Shown piece by piece: positions 18,054 to 27,700 of a DNA stretch of 64,000 nt. Position 1 is the first letter of the stretch. Each line of letters begins with the position of its first letter. The position numbers were made by a program, and so were the translations under genes. Source of the DNA: Mucilaginibacter sp. (lineage in GTDB: Bacteria; Bacteroidota; Bacteroidia; Sphingobacteriales; Sphingobacteriaceae); NCBI RefSeq assembly GCF_028288185.1, contig NZ_JAQBOF010000008.1, positions 186,001 to 250,000 on the forward strand, read 5' to 3'. The notes below the pieces were generated by a model. The model searched no databases, was not told the DNA's origin, and saw nothing but the letters and a program-made list of their open reading frames with translations.

Positions 18054-18725
18054 TTATAAAAACTTATAGCCTACACCATATACTGCCTTTATATAATCTT
18101 TGTGAGCAGCTTCCATTATTTTTTTACGGATGTTCTTAATATGGGTATATATAAAATCAAAGCTATCAACCAGGTCAATCTCATCACCCCATAAATGTTC
18201 GGCAATGGCGTTTTTTGATATAACCTTGCCTTTGTTGGCTATAAAATACAGCAACATATCATACTCTTTACGGGTAAGGAGTATATTTATGCCATTTACA
18301 GTAACCTCATGCCCCAGCAGATCAACGCTTATCAGATCATAATTTAATAAGTTGGTAGTGTTAAAATATTTACGGCGGTAAATAGCATCTATTCTTGCCT
18401 TTAATTCGGCCAGGTGGAAGGGTTTGATCAGGTAGTCATCAGCACCAAGATTTAATCCCTTTATCTTGTTGTCTAATGAGTTTCTTGCAGAAATTATTAA
18501 CACACCTTCATTTTTTCCGTTAGCCTTTAAATGCTCCAATAGGGTAAATCCTTCACCATCGGGCAGGCCAATGTCCAGCAAAATACAATCGTATTGGTAC
18601 ATGGATGTTTTGCTGATAGCGCCGGCCAGGTTGCTACAGCTTTCGCATAAAACGCCTGCCTCGGTAAAGTATTTTTCAATACTTTCCCTAAGTCCCTGCT
18701 CGTCTTCTATTATTAGTAGTTTCAA
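18054..18725 (-). CDS. OmpR/PhoB-family response regulator
   Basis: The receiver domain starts at KLLIIEDE, which requires a TTG start at 18725 (223 residues). A longer frame from an ATG at 18776 would add 17 residues not typical for the family. The phospho-acceptor Asp lies in CILLDIGLPDGEG (about Asp51), the switch Ser in ISARN and the Lys in LIKPF. A winged-helix DNA-binding domain follows (about 130-223, ending AVYGVGYKFL). It is partner of the downstream kinase, and it is read divergently from the HAD phosphatase gene. Confidence 0.92.
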   Translation of the reverse strand: MKLLIIEDEQGLRESIEKYFTEAGVLCESCSNLAGAISKTSMYQYDCILLDIGLPDGEGFTLLEHLKANGKNEGVLIISARNSLDNKIKGLNLGADDYLIKPFHLAELKARIDAIYRRKYFNTTNLLNYDLISVDLLGHEVTVNGINILLTRKEYDMLLYFIANKGKVISKNAIAEHLWGDEIDLVDSFDFIYTHIKNIRKKIMEAAHKDYIKAVYGVGYKFL

Positions 18726-18815
18726 AAAAAGTTTTTTATAAATATAATGATTGAATTTGAGGAAAATTTGAAGCATCTATGATAATAGCAGACAATCGCC
18801 TATAAAAATAAATAC

Positions 18816-18823
18816 TATTTTTG
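18816..18823 (+). promoter_or_regulatory. -7 promoter box for the HAD phosphatase
   Basis: TATTTTTG ends 7 bases before the ATG at 18831. Confidence 0.5.
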
Positions 18824-18830
18824 CCGCTAC

Positions 18831-19475
18831 ATGAATACTACACTGAAAAACAAATACGACAGCATAATTTTTGACCTTGACGGCACACTTTGGGACAGCT
18901 CATCTAACGTAGTACTAGCCTGGCAAGCGGCTAAAGAACAGGTTGATTATATAAAAGAAGATTTTACCAAACCAATGATCCATTCCATAACCGGGATGAC
19001 TTACAAGGCGATTTTTGAGACCCTGTTGCCTTACCTTAATGAAGAGCAACGCGAGGAGTTTAAAACCATAGCCGGTAAAAACGAGTTGGAAATACTATAT
19101 GAAAAAGGCGGTGAACTTTATATCGGATTGGAAGAAGCGTTAAAATATCTATCCGCCAAATACAAACTATTTATAGTGAGCAACTGCCAAAGCGGTTACA
19201 TTGAAGTGTTTTTTAAAATAAGCGGATTGGAGCATTATTTTTTAGGCCACCAATGTTACGGCACCAAAAGTTTGCCTAAAGCAGATAACATTAAAGATAT
19301 TGTTAACGACCATAACCTACAAGCCCCGATTTATGTAGGTGATACCATGGGCGATTATACCGCCGCAACCAAGGCAGGCATACCTTTTATTTTTGCTGAT
19401 TATGGATTTGGTGTTGTAAAGGAAGACCAGGTAGCGACTATTAGTGGGCTTGAAGATTTGGTTGATATATTGTAA
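18831..19475 (+). CDS. HAD-superfamily hydrolase, phosphoglycolate-phosphatase-like
   Basis: The 214-residue protein has HAD motif I FDLDGTLWDS (about 15-24, two catalytic Asp), a small four-helix cap (about 30-95), motif II VSNCQSG, motif III Lys in SLPKADN and motif IV VGDTMGDYTAA. It is predicted to dephosphorylate a small phosphorylated metabolite in the cytoplasm; the substrate is not known. It has its own promoter and is divergent from the two-component genes. Confidence 0.88.
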   Translation: MNTTLKNKYDSIIFDLDGTLWDSSSNVVLAWQAAKEQVDYIKEDFTKPMIHSITGMTYKAIFETLLPYLNEEQREEFKTIAGKNELEILYEKGGELYIGLEEALKYLSAKYKLFIVSNCQSGYIEVFFKISGLEHYFLGHQCYGTKSLPKADNIKDIVNDHNLQAPIYVGDTMGDYTAATKAGIPFIFADYGFGVVKEDQVATISGLEDLVDIL

Positions 19476-19574
19476 ATATAGCGGCGGTGACTCATCCTCT
19501 TTGTGCGCAGCAAAGCGATGTCGGGGGTGGAGTAACTGCAAACTTTTCTCTCAGCCCATAGTTATCTTAGTACT

Positions 19575-20234
19575 ATGAAAATCTCTAAATACCTGCACTC
19601 TTGTTTAGTTTTTGAGTTAGATGGGCATAAGCTATTGTTCGATCCTGGCAAGTTTACGTTTGCCGAGGGGGAAGTAAAACCCGAAATGTTTGCTGATGTT
19701 AACAGCATCATCATAACCCATATTCACCCTGATCACCTGGATGCTGAAAACCTTAAAAAGATAGCCAACCTAAGTGAGGCGACAATTTACACCAATGCGC
19801 AGGTTGGCGAAGCTTTGCATAAAGCCGGCATTGCTCACACCGTTTGGCATGACGGTATACACCAGGTTGGTCCGTTTAAATTGGAGGCTATTCCTGTTGT
19901 TCATGAGCTTATTTTAGATAATCCGCTACCGCAGATGACCGGCTTTTTAATAAACGATAAAGTGCTGCACCCGGTTGATTCGATGGAAGATGCTTTACTA
20001 AAATTTAACGGTATTGAGCTATTAATAATGGTAACCATGGCACCCTTCGCCAATGAAATGCGTATAAGCGGCTTTGCTGACAAACTGCAACCTAAACAAA
20101 TACTACCTGTGCATGATGGTTATGCCAAAGAGTTTTTTATTAAGCAGCGTTATGAGGCTTATACTAAGCATTTTGATAGTCAAGGAATTAAATTCCATAA
20201 TATTTATAAAGTTGGCGATAGCATAACTATTTAA
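19575..20234 (+). CDS. Metallo-beta-lactamase-fold hydrolase (UlaG-like)
   Basis: The 219-residue cytoplasmic protein has the metal-binding motif ITHIHPDHLDAE (about 49-60, HxHxDH type). Further ligands are in VVHEL, the Asp of HPVDSMED and the final His in LPVHDGY. The small size and N-terminus (KISKYLHSCLVFELDGHKLLFDP) fit the MBL-fold hydrolases related to UlaG and YtkL rather than beta-lactamases. The substrate is unknown. Confidence 0.87.
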   Translation: MKISKYLHSCLVFELDGHKLLFDPGKFTFAEGEVKPEMFADVNSIIITHIHPDHLDAENLKKIANLSEATIYTNAQVGEALHKAGIAHTVWHDGIHQVGPFKLEAIPVVHELILDNPLPQMTGFLINDKVLHPVDSMEDALLKFNGIELLIMVTMAPFANEMRISGFADKLQPKQILPVHDGYAKEFFIKQRYEAYTKHFDSQGIKFHNIYKVGDSITI

Positions 20235-20295
20235 TTAGCTTTGCCATTATAGGCATAGTAATTGCAACATTTATCTAAAAATTATAGATATAGCC

Positions 20296-20361
20296 CCTTT
20301 ATAAAATTCTCCCCTAAGGTAATTTTATGCTCCTCTTCAAAAGAGAGGGGCAGGGGGTTAA
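20296..20361. repeat. CCCCTC-type intergenic repeat fragment
   Basis: TCTCCCCTAAGG and CTCTTTTGAAGAG-like sequences followed by GAGGGGCAGGGGG form an imperfect palindrome. It resembles the CTCCCC/GGGGAG repeat at 35085-35111 and lies between the MBL and TolC genes. Confidence 0.45.
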
Positions 20362-20382
20362 TTTATGCTACTCATACTTACT

Positions 20383-20410
20383 TTTGCGTCAGTTTATAGC
20401 GATATTTTTG
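20383..20410 (+). promoter_or_regulatory. Promoter of the RND efflux operon
   Basis: TTTG (20383-20386) and TATTTTTG (20403-20410) with 16 bases between approximate the Bacteroidota promoter. The 5' leader to the ATG at 20478 would be about 60 bases, long for this window and containing a TTTATCTTATC / ACTAATTTATAAAT AT-rich tract. Confidence 0.5.
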
Positions 20411-20477
20411 TTACATAGCTGTAAATTAGTTTATCTTATCAACTAATTTATAAATTTACTCCACTTAAAGTCGGGTA

Positions 20478-21881
20478 ATGTTTAAATCTGTTTATAAATA
20501 TATTTTATTAAGTGTTTTCAGTCTTATTTATAAAGTTGATGTTTATGCACAACAAAAAGTATTAAGCTTAAAAGATGCCGAGCAAATTGCACTTACTAAC
20601 TATGGCAGTATAAAAGCAAAAGCAAGTCAACTTAACGCTTCAAAAGCATCATTAAAAGAAACTCATACCGAAGCCTTGCCTGATTTGAATGTTTCAATTC
20701 AGCAAGATTACGGAACCGTTAACGGCCAAAACGGACCGTTGTTTGGATACCGTGGTTTAGCAGTAGCTTCAGCAGGACCTACCTTACCTAATCAAAACTA
20801 TAACGCAGCTTTCGGTTCGCTGTATGTAAGCAATATTAATTGGGACTTTTTCGCATTCGGTAAAACAAAAGAAAAGATAAAAGTACAGGGCGCAGTAGTA
20901 TCACTTAACGAGACTGATCTGGCGCAAGAGCAATTTCAACACCAGGTACGGGTAGCCAGCACTTATTTAAATTTATTGGTTGCGCAACAATTGAGTAAAG
21001 CCCAGCAGGACAACCTTAACCGGGCCATACAACTGAAAGACGTGGTTGTTGCCAGAGTGAAAAACGGTTTAAATCCCGGAGTTGATTCTTCATTGGCAAA
21101 TGCGCAGGTATCAAACGCGCGCATCGCATTAATTAACGCCCAGCAAATTGTACAGGATCAAAGCAGTCAACTGGCAAATTACTTAGGCATTACCCCACAA
21201 GATTTTGTGTTAGATAGTGCCTTTGTAACCAAAGCACCACCAAGGCCTGATGTACAATCTGCAATTAGCTTTGATAATCACCCTGAATTAAGATATTATC
21301 AAAATAGAATAGGCGTGAGCGATGAGCAAGCCAATTATTTAAATACGTTTAAATATCCAACCTTTAGTTTATTTGGAGTTTATCAAGGCAGAGGCTCAGG
21401 TTTTAAATCAGATTATGCTACTAATTTAAATGATTATAGCAGCAGTTATGGTGCCGGTATACAACCAACCCGCTATAACTACTTATTGGGCGCTGCCGTT
21501 ATCTGGAACATCACCAGTCCGTTTAGGGTAAATTACCAGGTGAAGTCGCAAAAGTATACCTCAGATCAATATCGTGACGAATATAACCTGGTAAGCCAGC
21601 GATTAAAAGATCAGCAATTATTGGCCGAAACAAGAATAAGCAACGCTCTTAAAAATTATAATGAGGCGCCTATCGAAGTGAAAGCCGCTACCGATGCTTA
21701 TAATCAAAAATTTGCTTTATATAAAAACGGCTTATCAAACATTGTTGATTTTACCCAGGCGCTGTATGTGTTAAATCGTGCAGAGGTTGACCAGGATATC
21801 GCTTCGAATAATGTATGGCAGGCTGTACTATCAAAAGCCGCCGCTACCGGCGATTTTGGTGTGTTTATGAATAATTTTTAA
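20478..21881 (+). CDS. TolC-family outer membrane efflux protein
   Basis: The 467-residue protein has a signal peptide ending at about residue 25 (DVYAQ) and two outer-membrane-factor repeats. Each repeat is a long helical hairpin separated by beta-barrel segments (VSIQQDYG region; FPTFSLFGVYQG region). The second helical repeat contains FALYKNGLSNIVDFTQA, a typical OMF motif. It is the first gene of the efflux operon, 18 bases before the pump gene, and would form the outer-membrane channel. Confidence 0.93.
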   Translation: MFKSVYKYILLSVFSLIYKVDVYAQQKVLSLKDAEQIALTNYGSIKAKASQLNASKASLKETHTEALPDLNVSIQQDYGTVNGQNGPLFGYRGLAVASAGPTLPNQNYNAAFGSLYVSNINWDFFAFGKTKEKIKVQGAVVSLNETDLAQEQFQHQVRVASTYLNLLVAQQLSKAQQDNLNRAIQLKDVVVARVKNGLNPGVDSSLANAQVSNARIALINAQQIVQDQSSQLANYLGITPQDFVLDSAFVTKAPPRPDVQSAISFDNHPELRYYQNRIGVSDEQANYLNTFKYPTFSLFGVYQGRGSGFKSDYATNLNDYSSSYGAGIQPTRYNYLLGAAVIWNITSPFRVNYQVKSQKYTSDQYRDEYNLVSQRLKDQQLLAETRISNALKNYNEAPIEVKAATDAYNQKFALYKNGLSNIVDFTQALYVLNRAEVDQDIASNNVWQAVLSKAAATGDFGVFMNNF

Positions 21882-21899
21882 AATATACAGGTATATAAA

Positions 21900-24800
21900 A
21901 TGGGATTAATAAAGGGTGCACTTAGAAGGCCAATTACCGTACTGGTTATAGTAGCGGGACTGTTCTTTTTTGGTATAAGCGCGATACGGAGTATTAAAAT
22001 TGATATTTTCCCGGACCTTAACCTACCTGTAATTTATATATCGCATCCATACGGTGGTTATACCCCTAACCAAATGGAATCATACTTTGGTAAGCAGTAC
22101 GTTAATTTATTGTTGTATGTATCAGGTGTGAAAAGTATCGAAACCCGTAACATAAGTGGTTTAACTTTATTAAAGTTAACCTTTTACGAAGGTACTAATA
22201 TGGCGCAAGCCGCCGCCGAAGTTACAGGCTATACCAACAGGGCCCAGGCAGGCTTTCCGCCCGGCTCGCAGCCGCCGTTTATTTTGCGCTTTGACGCGTC
22301 TACACTCCCGGTAGGTCAGTTAGTACTAAGTAGCCCCACACGTACCAACAATGAGCTGCTTGACCTGGCTAATATCTATGTACGGTCTTCTTTTACCTCT
22401 ATACCTGGTTTAGTTGCACCAGCTCCGTTTGGGGGTAACGCGCGTACTATTTTAATTAAGGTTGATCCGGAATTATTAAGGGCACACCATTTAACACCCG
22501 ACCAGGTAGTTGTTGCTTTGCGAGAAAATAATCAAAACACACCCGCAGGTAATGTCCGCATAGGCGATTATAATTACATGGCCCCGGCAAACACCAGCAT
22601 GAAAAAGGTGTCTGATTTTGGTGACATCCCCTTATATAAAGAAGGTATACAAACTGTTTTTTTGCGCGATGTAGCAACAGTAGAAGATGGTGCTGATATT
22701 ACCTCAAGTTACGCTTTGGTAAATGGCAAACGCTCTGTTTATTTACCTATCACCAAATCTGCCGATGCATCTACATGGGATGTGGTGCAAAATCTTAAAA
22801 AAGCTATTCCACGTTTCCAGGGGTTATTGCCAGAGGATGTGAAGCTTTCTTACGTGTTCGATCAATCTGTATATGTAATAAACGCTGTAAAAAGTTTAGC
22901 CGAAGAAGGCGCGATAGGTGCGGTACTTACCGGCTTAATGGTACTCTTGTTTTTGGGGGATAAACGCGGCGCGCTTATTGTAATTTTAACTATACCTATA
23001 GCTATTATATCGGGCATATTCTTTTTGTCGCTGTTTCATCAAACCATCAATATTATGACGCTGAGCGGTCTGTCGCTTGCTATAGGTATTTTGGTTGATG
23101 AGTCTACCGTAACTATCGAAAATATTCATCAGCATTTTGATATGGGTAAACCTAAGGCTTTGGCTATTTGGGATGCTTGTAAAGAAATTGCCTTCCCTAA
23201 GTTATTGATCCTTTTTTGTATCCTGGCGGTGTTTGCGCCGGCGTTTACTATGAAGGGTATTCCGGGCGCATTGTTTTTACCGCTAGCATTGGCTATTGGT
23301 TTCTCCATGATAACCTCTTACCTGTTATCACAAACCTTTGTGCCGGTTATGGCTAACTGGGTAATGAAAAACAAGCATGAAGACAAAAGCCATCCCGATG
23401 GTTTCGCACTGGAAGACGAAGGCGATGCCTGGGAACAAAAAGAACTCGCCATAAAAAACGCTACCGAAACCAAAGGCAAAAAATTAACCCGGTTTGATAA
23501 ATTCAGGATTAAGTTTTTGGATCTTACAGACCAAATGATGCCAAAGCGTAAACTCATCGTGTCATTATACGTGATTGGTGCCTGCGGCCTGGCTTTTTTA
23601 ATGTTTAATATTATAGGCCGCGATGTATTGCCTAAGGTAAACTCTGGTACATTCCAAGTGAGATTACGCGCACCGGATGGCACCCGTTTAGAACGTACAG
23701 AAGCTATTACCTTAAAAGCGCTAAATGTATTAAACAATTTAGTAGGCAGGCAAAATATTGAAATTACATCTGCACTGGTGGGTCAGCATCCGGGGCAATT
23801 CTCAACCAGTCCAATCTATTTATTTATGGCAGGCCCGCAGGAGGCCGTAATGCAGGTAAATTTAAAGGAAGATTATAAAGTTAATTTAGATGAACTGAAA
23901 GAACGTTTTAGAGTGGCCATGAAGAAAGAACTGCCGGGCATTATGCTTTCCTTCGAGCCGATAGAGCTTACCGATAAAATATTGAGCCAGGGATCTCCAA
24001 CACCTATAGAGGTGGCCATATCCAGCAAAAACAAAAAACAAAATGTTGACTTTGCCTTTAAAGTTCTGGATCGGCTGAAAAAAATACCTTACCTGCGCGA
24101 TGTGCAGATAGGGCAGTCGTTTAGGTATCCGGCATTAAATATTAATATTGACCGAGCGCGGGCGGCACAATTGGGAGTGAGTTTAAATGATATATCACGG
24201 TCGCTGGTGGCATCAACCTCATCATCACGTTATACCGAAAAAAATATATGGCTGGATGAAAAGGTAGGATTAGGCTATTCGGTACAAGTACAAATACCCG
24301 AATATCAAATGACCAGTGTGAATGATATACGGCAAATACCGGTACTAAGCGGCCAATCGAGACCGGTGTTGGCCGATGTAGCAGATATTACTACAGGAGT
24401 TACCAATGGCGAAAACGACGATATAGGCAGTGTGCCTATGCTTTCCGTTACCGCCAATATCAACAACAAGGACCTGGGTTCGGCATCAACTGCCGTTAAT
24501 GATGCCTTAAAATCATTAGGTAAACTGCCCCGTGGTTTAACTGTTGCCCCACGCGGATTAACCACTACTTTAACAGACACCTTAGATAGCTTACAAAACG
24601 GATTACTAGTAGCTGTAATCGTAATATTTTTAATGCTTGCAGCTAATTACCAGTCCTTCAAAATGTCATTTGTAGTATTATCTACAGTTCCGGCTGTATT
24701 GTTTGGCTCCTTATTTTTGGTTAAGTTAACCGGCGCAACGTTAAATCTGCAATCGTATATGGGTATGATCATGTCTGTTGGTGTATCCATATCCAACGCT

Positions 24801-25148
24801 GTATTATTAATTACTAATGCCGAGGAATTGCGTAAGCATAATGGAGATGCCCTTAAATCGGCCCGCGAAGCTGTTGCACTACGTTTAAGACCTGTTTTAA
24901 TGACCAGCCTGGCCATGATTGTAGGTATGATACCAATGGCGTTAGGGATAGGCGAGGGTGGCGATCAAACATCGCCATTGGGCCGTGCGGTTATTGGGGG
25001 TTTGATAGCATCAACCTTTGCCGCTGTGTTAATATTGCCCTTGGTATTTGCCTGGGTACAAGGCAACGCTAGTACTGATTCTGTTTCGTTAGATCCTGAA
25101 GATAAAGAAAGTAAATTTTATGTTCCCCTGCACCATCATGAAAAATAG
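21900..25148 (+). CDS. RND-family efflux pump (inner membrane)
   Basis: This 1082-residue trimeric proton-driven pump has the two-fold AcrB-like layout. TM1 is near residues 12-30, with a large periplasmic porter domain (about 40-330), TM2-6, a cytoplasmic loop rich in charged residues (about 490-545), TM7, a second porter domain and TM8-12. TM4 reads LAIGILVDESTVTIENI, so the usual Asp-Asp proton relay pair is Asp-Glu followed by Ser here. It is flanked by the OMF and adaptor genes, which completes a tripartite system. The substrate (drug, dye or metal) cannot be read; the metal-pump charged TM motifs are not evident. Confidence 0.93.
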   Translation: MGLIKGALRRPITVLVIVAGLFFFGISAIRSIKIDIFPDLNLPVIYISHPYGGYTPNQMESYFGKQYVNLLLYVSGVKSIETRNISGLTLLKLTFYEGTNMAQAAAEVTGYTNRAQAGFPPGSQPPFILRFDASTLPVGQLVLSSPTRTNNELLDLANIYVRSSFTSIPGLVAPAPFGGNARTILIKVDPELLRAHHLTPDQVVVALRENNQNTPAGNVRIGDYNYMAPANTSMKKVSDFGDIPLYKEGIQTVFLRDVATVEDGADITSSYALVNGKRSVYLPITKSADASTWDVVQNLKKAIPRFQGLLPEDVKLSYVFDQSVYVINAVKSLAEEGAIGAVLTGLMVLLFLGDKRGALIVILTIPIAIISGIFFLSLFHQTINIMTLSGLSLAIGILVDESTVTIENIHQHFDMGKPKALAIWDACKEIAFPKLLILFCILAVFAPAFTMKGIPGALFLPLALAIGFSMITSYLLSQTFVPVMANWVMKNKHEDKSHPDGFALEDEGDAWEQKELAIKNATETKGKKLTRFDKFRIKFLDLTDQMMPKRKLIVSLYVIGACGLAFLMFNIIGRDVLPKVNSGTFQVRLRAPDGTRLERTEAITLKALNVLNNLVGRQNIEITSALVGQHPGQFSTSPIYLFMAGPQEAVMQVNLKEDYKVNLDELKERFRVAMKKELPGIMLSFEPIELTDKILSQGSPTPIEVAISSKNKKQNVDFAFKVLDRLKKIPYLRDVQIGQSFRYPALNINIDRARAAQLGVSLNDISRSLVASTSSSRYTEKNIWLDEKVGLGYSVQVQIPEYQMTSVNDIRQIPVLSGQSRPVLADVADITTGVTNGENDDIGSVPMLSVTANINNKDLGSASTAVNDALKSLGKLPRGLTVAPRGLTTTLTDTLDSLQNGLLVAVIVIFLMLAANYQSFKMSFVVLSTVPAVLFGSLFLVKLTGATLNLQSYMGMIMSVGVSISNAVLLITNAEELRKHNGDALKSAREAVALRLRPVLMTSLAMIVGMIPMALGIGEGGDQTSPLGRAVIGGLIASTFAAVLILPLVFAWVQGNASTDSVSLDPEDKESKFYVPLHHHEK

Positions 25149-26256
25149 ATCAATAACTGCATTGGCCGGCTTGGCTATAATTACCAGTTTGCTGCTGGTT
25201 GCCTGTCATCAGGATGATAAGGCAAAAGAGGATGCCAAAGAACAAAAGGCACAACAGGACGCGGTTGATTTCCCAACGGTTAATGTTGCATCTGTTGAGA
25301 AGGGTAAGTTAAGCTCGACCATTGCCGTTCCGGGAGAGTTGTTGCCTTATCAACAAGTTGACCTGTATGCCAAGATAAACAGCTATGTAAAGAAATTATT
25401 GGTTGATATTGGTTCGCAGGTACATACCGGGCAGCTATTGGCTACCCTTGAAGCACCCGAAATGGTTTCACAACTGACAGGCGCACAATCACGCATAAAA
25501 CAGCAGCAGGCAGTTTATTATGCCAGTAAAGCAACTTACGACAGGTTATTAAACACCAGCAAAACTCCCGGCACAATTTCGCAGAATGACCTGGAGCAAG
25601 CCGAAGCAAAAAAGAATGCCGATATGGCCAATGTTGAAGCTGCAAAATCGGCTTATAAAGAAGTATCGTCAAGCTTGGGATATTTAGAGATCCGTGCACC
25701 TTTTGATGGTGTGATAACCGCCCGTAATATTAACCTGGGCGCTTATGTTGGACCGGGTGGTAAAAATGCTGATCCGCTATTTGTGTTGCAAAACCAAAGT
25801 CGGTTGCGTTTGGTAATATCTGTGCCCGAAAGTTATGTGGGTGGGCTAAGCAATAAAAGCGAAGTTAAGTTTACCGTTAGAGAATTAGCCGGACAAAAAT
25901 TTACCGCGAAGATTGCCCGATTAGCCGGTGCGCTTGATGATAAACTACGTTCTGAACGTGTGGAGATGGATGTTTATAATAAAGGCAATAAGCTTTTACC
26001 CCACATGTATGCCGATGTTAATGTGCCATTGCCATCACATGATAGTACGCTATTGGTGCCAAAAAGCGTCGTAGTTTCATCAACCGAAAAGGTATTTGTT
26101 ATTAAGGTTGTTGATCATCGCGCCAAGTGGGTTGAGGTTAAAAAAGGTTTCCAGGGCGGTAATAAAATGGAAGTTTACGGCGATTTAAAAGAAGGCGATA
26201 AAGTAATTAAAAACGCTACCGATGAGATAAGAGACGGACAGAAGGTGAAGGATTAG
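25138..26256 (+). CDS. RND efflux periplasmic adaptor lipoprotein
   Basis: The protein has 372 residues from the ATG at 25138, which overlaps the end of the pump gene by 11 bases. An upstream in-frame start at 25120 is unlikely because it precedes the signal peptide. The lipobox LLLVAC puts the lipidated Cys at position 23. A barrel-sandwich lipoyl domain, a helical hairpin (about 110-160) with an SQNDLEQAEAKK stretch, a beta-barrel (AARLAGALDDKLRSERV region) and a membrane-proximal domain follow. It links the pump to the TolC-like channel. Confidence 0.93.
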   Translation: MKNRSITALAGLAIITSLLLVACHQDDKAKEDAKEQKAQQDAVDFPTVNVASVEKGKLSSTIAVPGELLPYQQVDLYAKINSYVKKLLVDIGSQVHTGQLLATLEAPEMVSQLTGAQSRIKQQQAVYYASKATYDRLLNTSKTPGTISQNDLEQAEAKKNADMANVEAAKSAYKEVSSSLGYLEIRAPFDGVITARNINLGAYVGPGGKNADPLFVLQNQSRLRLVISVPESYVGGLSNKSEVKFTVRELAGQKFTAKIARLAGALDDKLRSERVEMDVYNKGNKLLPHMYADVNVPLPSHDSTLLVPKSVVVSSTEKVFVIKVVDHRAKWVEVKKGFQGGNKMEVYGDLKEGDKVIKNATDEIRDGQKVKD

Positions 26257-26262
26257 TCCTTA

Positions 26263-27690
26263 TTACAATTTCTTCAAAATACCAACGCCGATACCATCAG
26301 TACTTGTGCTTGCATTTGATAAGATAACAACAGCAATATTCTTCTCTATATTATAGGCCAGGAAACTACTGCTGCCACCAGTACCCCCATTATGAAAATA
26401 ATAGCTTATGCCATCTACTTTTATAATATGCCAGGCCAAACCTAATTTAGGTTCGTTATAAAACGTAATTTGGTGGGTTAATTCTAAAGCCTTTGATAGT
26501 TTACTATCAGTCTTTATCATATTGGCTTTTGTATATAATAGCAGGTCATTTACAGTTGATTTTAATGATCCGCATGATGCAAGCGCGTCAAAATCCCAGG
26601 CAGGTGTTTGCTGGCCCTCTTCATCATAAACTGTTGTAAAGCGTGATGACATCAAAGTATAAAGATGTTGAACTGTGCTTTTCATCCCCAAAGGCTTACA
26701 AATAATTTCGCTTACTAATTGCTCATAAGATTTACCGCTTATTTGTTCTAAAATTATACCTAACAAGCCGACAGCTAAATTAGAATAAGCATATTTTGTA
26801 CCCGGCGTGCTTTTTAACGTACAGCTTTTTAGGTAGCCGAATAATAACTCCCTGGTATAGCTCTTATAAGGATTTGATTCGTCATACAATCGTTGGGATG
26901 CAAAATTAGTGGGCATTCGTGGCAAGCCGGATGTATGATTAATTAAATTAACCAAAGCTATGTTTTTTAGTTCGGGATTGGCAGCTACCGAGTCGGGCAG
27001 GTATTTGGTTATCGGGTCAGATAAATTGAGCTTGCCTTCGTTGACATACCAGGCCAGTACGGTTGCTGTAAATGTTTTGCTGATGGAGCCTATTTCGAAA
27101 ATGCTATTGGCAGTGGGTAAATCATTATTTCCTTTCTTGGTTTCACCATAGTTATAAGTGCTTATTTTCCCGCCTTTAAATACACCTATACTTAAGCCAA
27201 CTGTATTTGATTTTTGGATATATTTCCTGGCAACTGAATCAATCTTTTTATCCAATTCTGATTTTAAAGGATTACTTGATTTAACAAGTGTTGACTTATT
27301 AACAGCTACTTCTTTGTAAGGTTCTAACTTAAAATAGCTCAGCTTATCGTTCTCATCCAAACCTATGCCCAACTGCATATTTACCGCATCCATTTGTATT
27401 TTAAAGGCAGCTGTTACATTATTGACAAAGCTGATGAGTGAGTCTTTTTTTATTGTGCCTAACGAGAACAGATCCCGGAAGAGGAAATCTCTAAACACTC
27501 CCGGACTAATAGATTGTTTGAAACGAAGTCCGGCAAGATCATAAATGGCATCTGCATCTTTAGTCTGCACATACTTTTTAATAAGCCTGAATACAGAATC
27601 TGTTTTTTGCAGTTGGCGGCTTTGGGCAAAAGTGTTTGCGGATATTAGTATCCCAAAAAACAAAACCCATATAACGCGCGCAAGTTTCAT
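26263..27690 (-). CDS. Secreted serine hydrolase (class C beta-lactamase/PBP-like)
   Basis: The protein has 475 residues from the ATG at 27690, where a Sec signal peptide begins (MKLARVIWVLFFGILISANTFAQ). The longer frame overlaps pyrB. Residues of about 25-140 resemble the DUF3887 accessory domain. The serine hydrolase domain has SxxK in GSISKTFTA, the YxN motif in YAYSNLAVG and HxG in FHNGGTGG, all intact. It could be a D-amino-acid peptidase, esterase or weak beta-lactamase. It lies 10 bases after pyrB in the same operon, an unexpected partner for pyrimidine synthesis. Confidence 0.9.
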   Translation of the reverse strand: MKLARVIWVLFFGILISANTFAQSRQLQKTDSVFRLIKKYVQTKDADAIYDLAGLRFKQSISPGVFRDFLFRDLFSLGTIKKDSLISFVNNVTAAFKIQMDAVNMQLGIGLDENDKLSYFKLEPYKEVAVNKSTLVKSSNPLKSELDKKIDSVARKYIQKSNTVGLSIGVFKGGKISTYNYGETKKGNNDLPTANSIFEIGSISKTFTATVLAWYVNEGKLNLSDPITKYLPDSVAANPELKNIALVNLINHTSGLPRMPTNFASQRLYDESNPYKSYTRELLFGYLKSCTLKSTPGTKYAYSNLAVGLLGIILEQISGKSYEQLVSEIICKPLGMKSTVQHLYTLMSSRFTTVYDEEGQQTPAWDFDALASCGSLKSTVNDLLLYTKANMIKTDSKLSKALELTHQITFYNEPKLGLAWHIIKVDGISYYFHNGGTGGSSSFLAYNIEKNIAVVILSNASTSTDGIGVGILKKL

Positions 27691-27700
27691 GGCATCGGAA

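Noticed and set aside
23318..23737. 139-aa frame opposite the RND pump gene
   Set aside because: It is an antisense shadow of a strongly supported gene; composition is that of reverse-read membrane protein codons.
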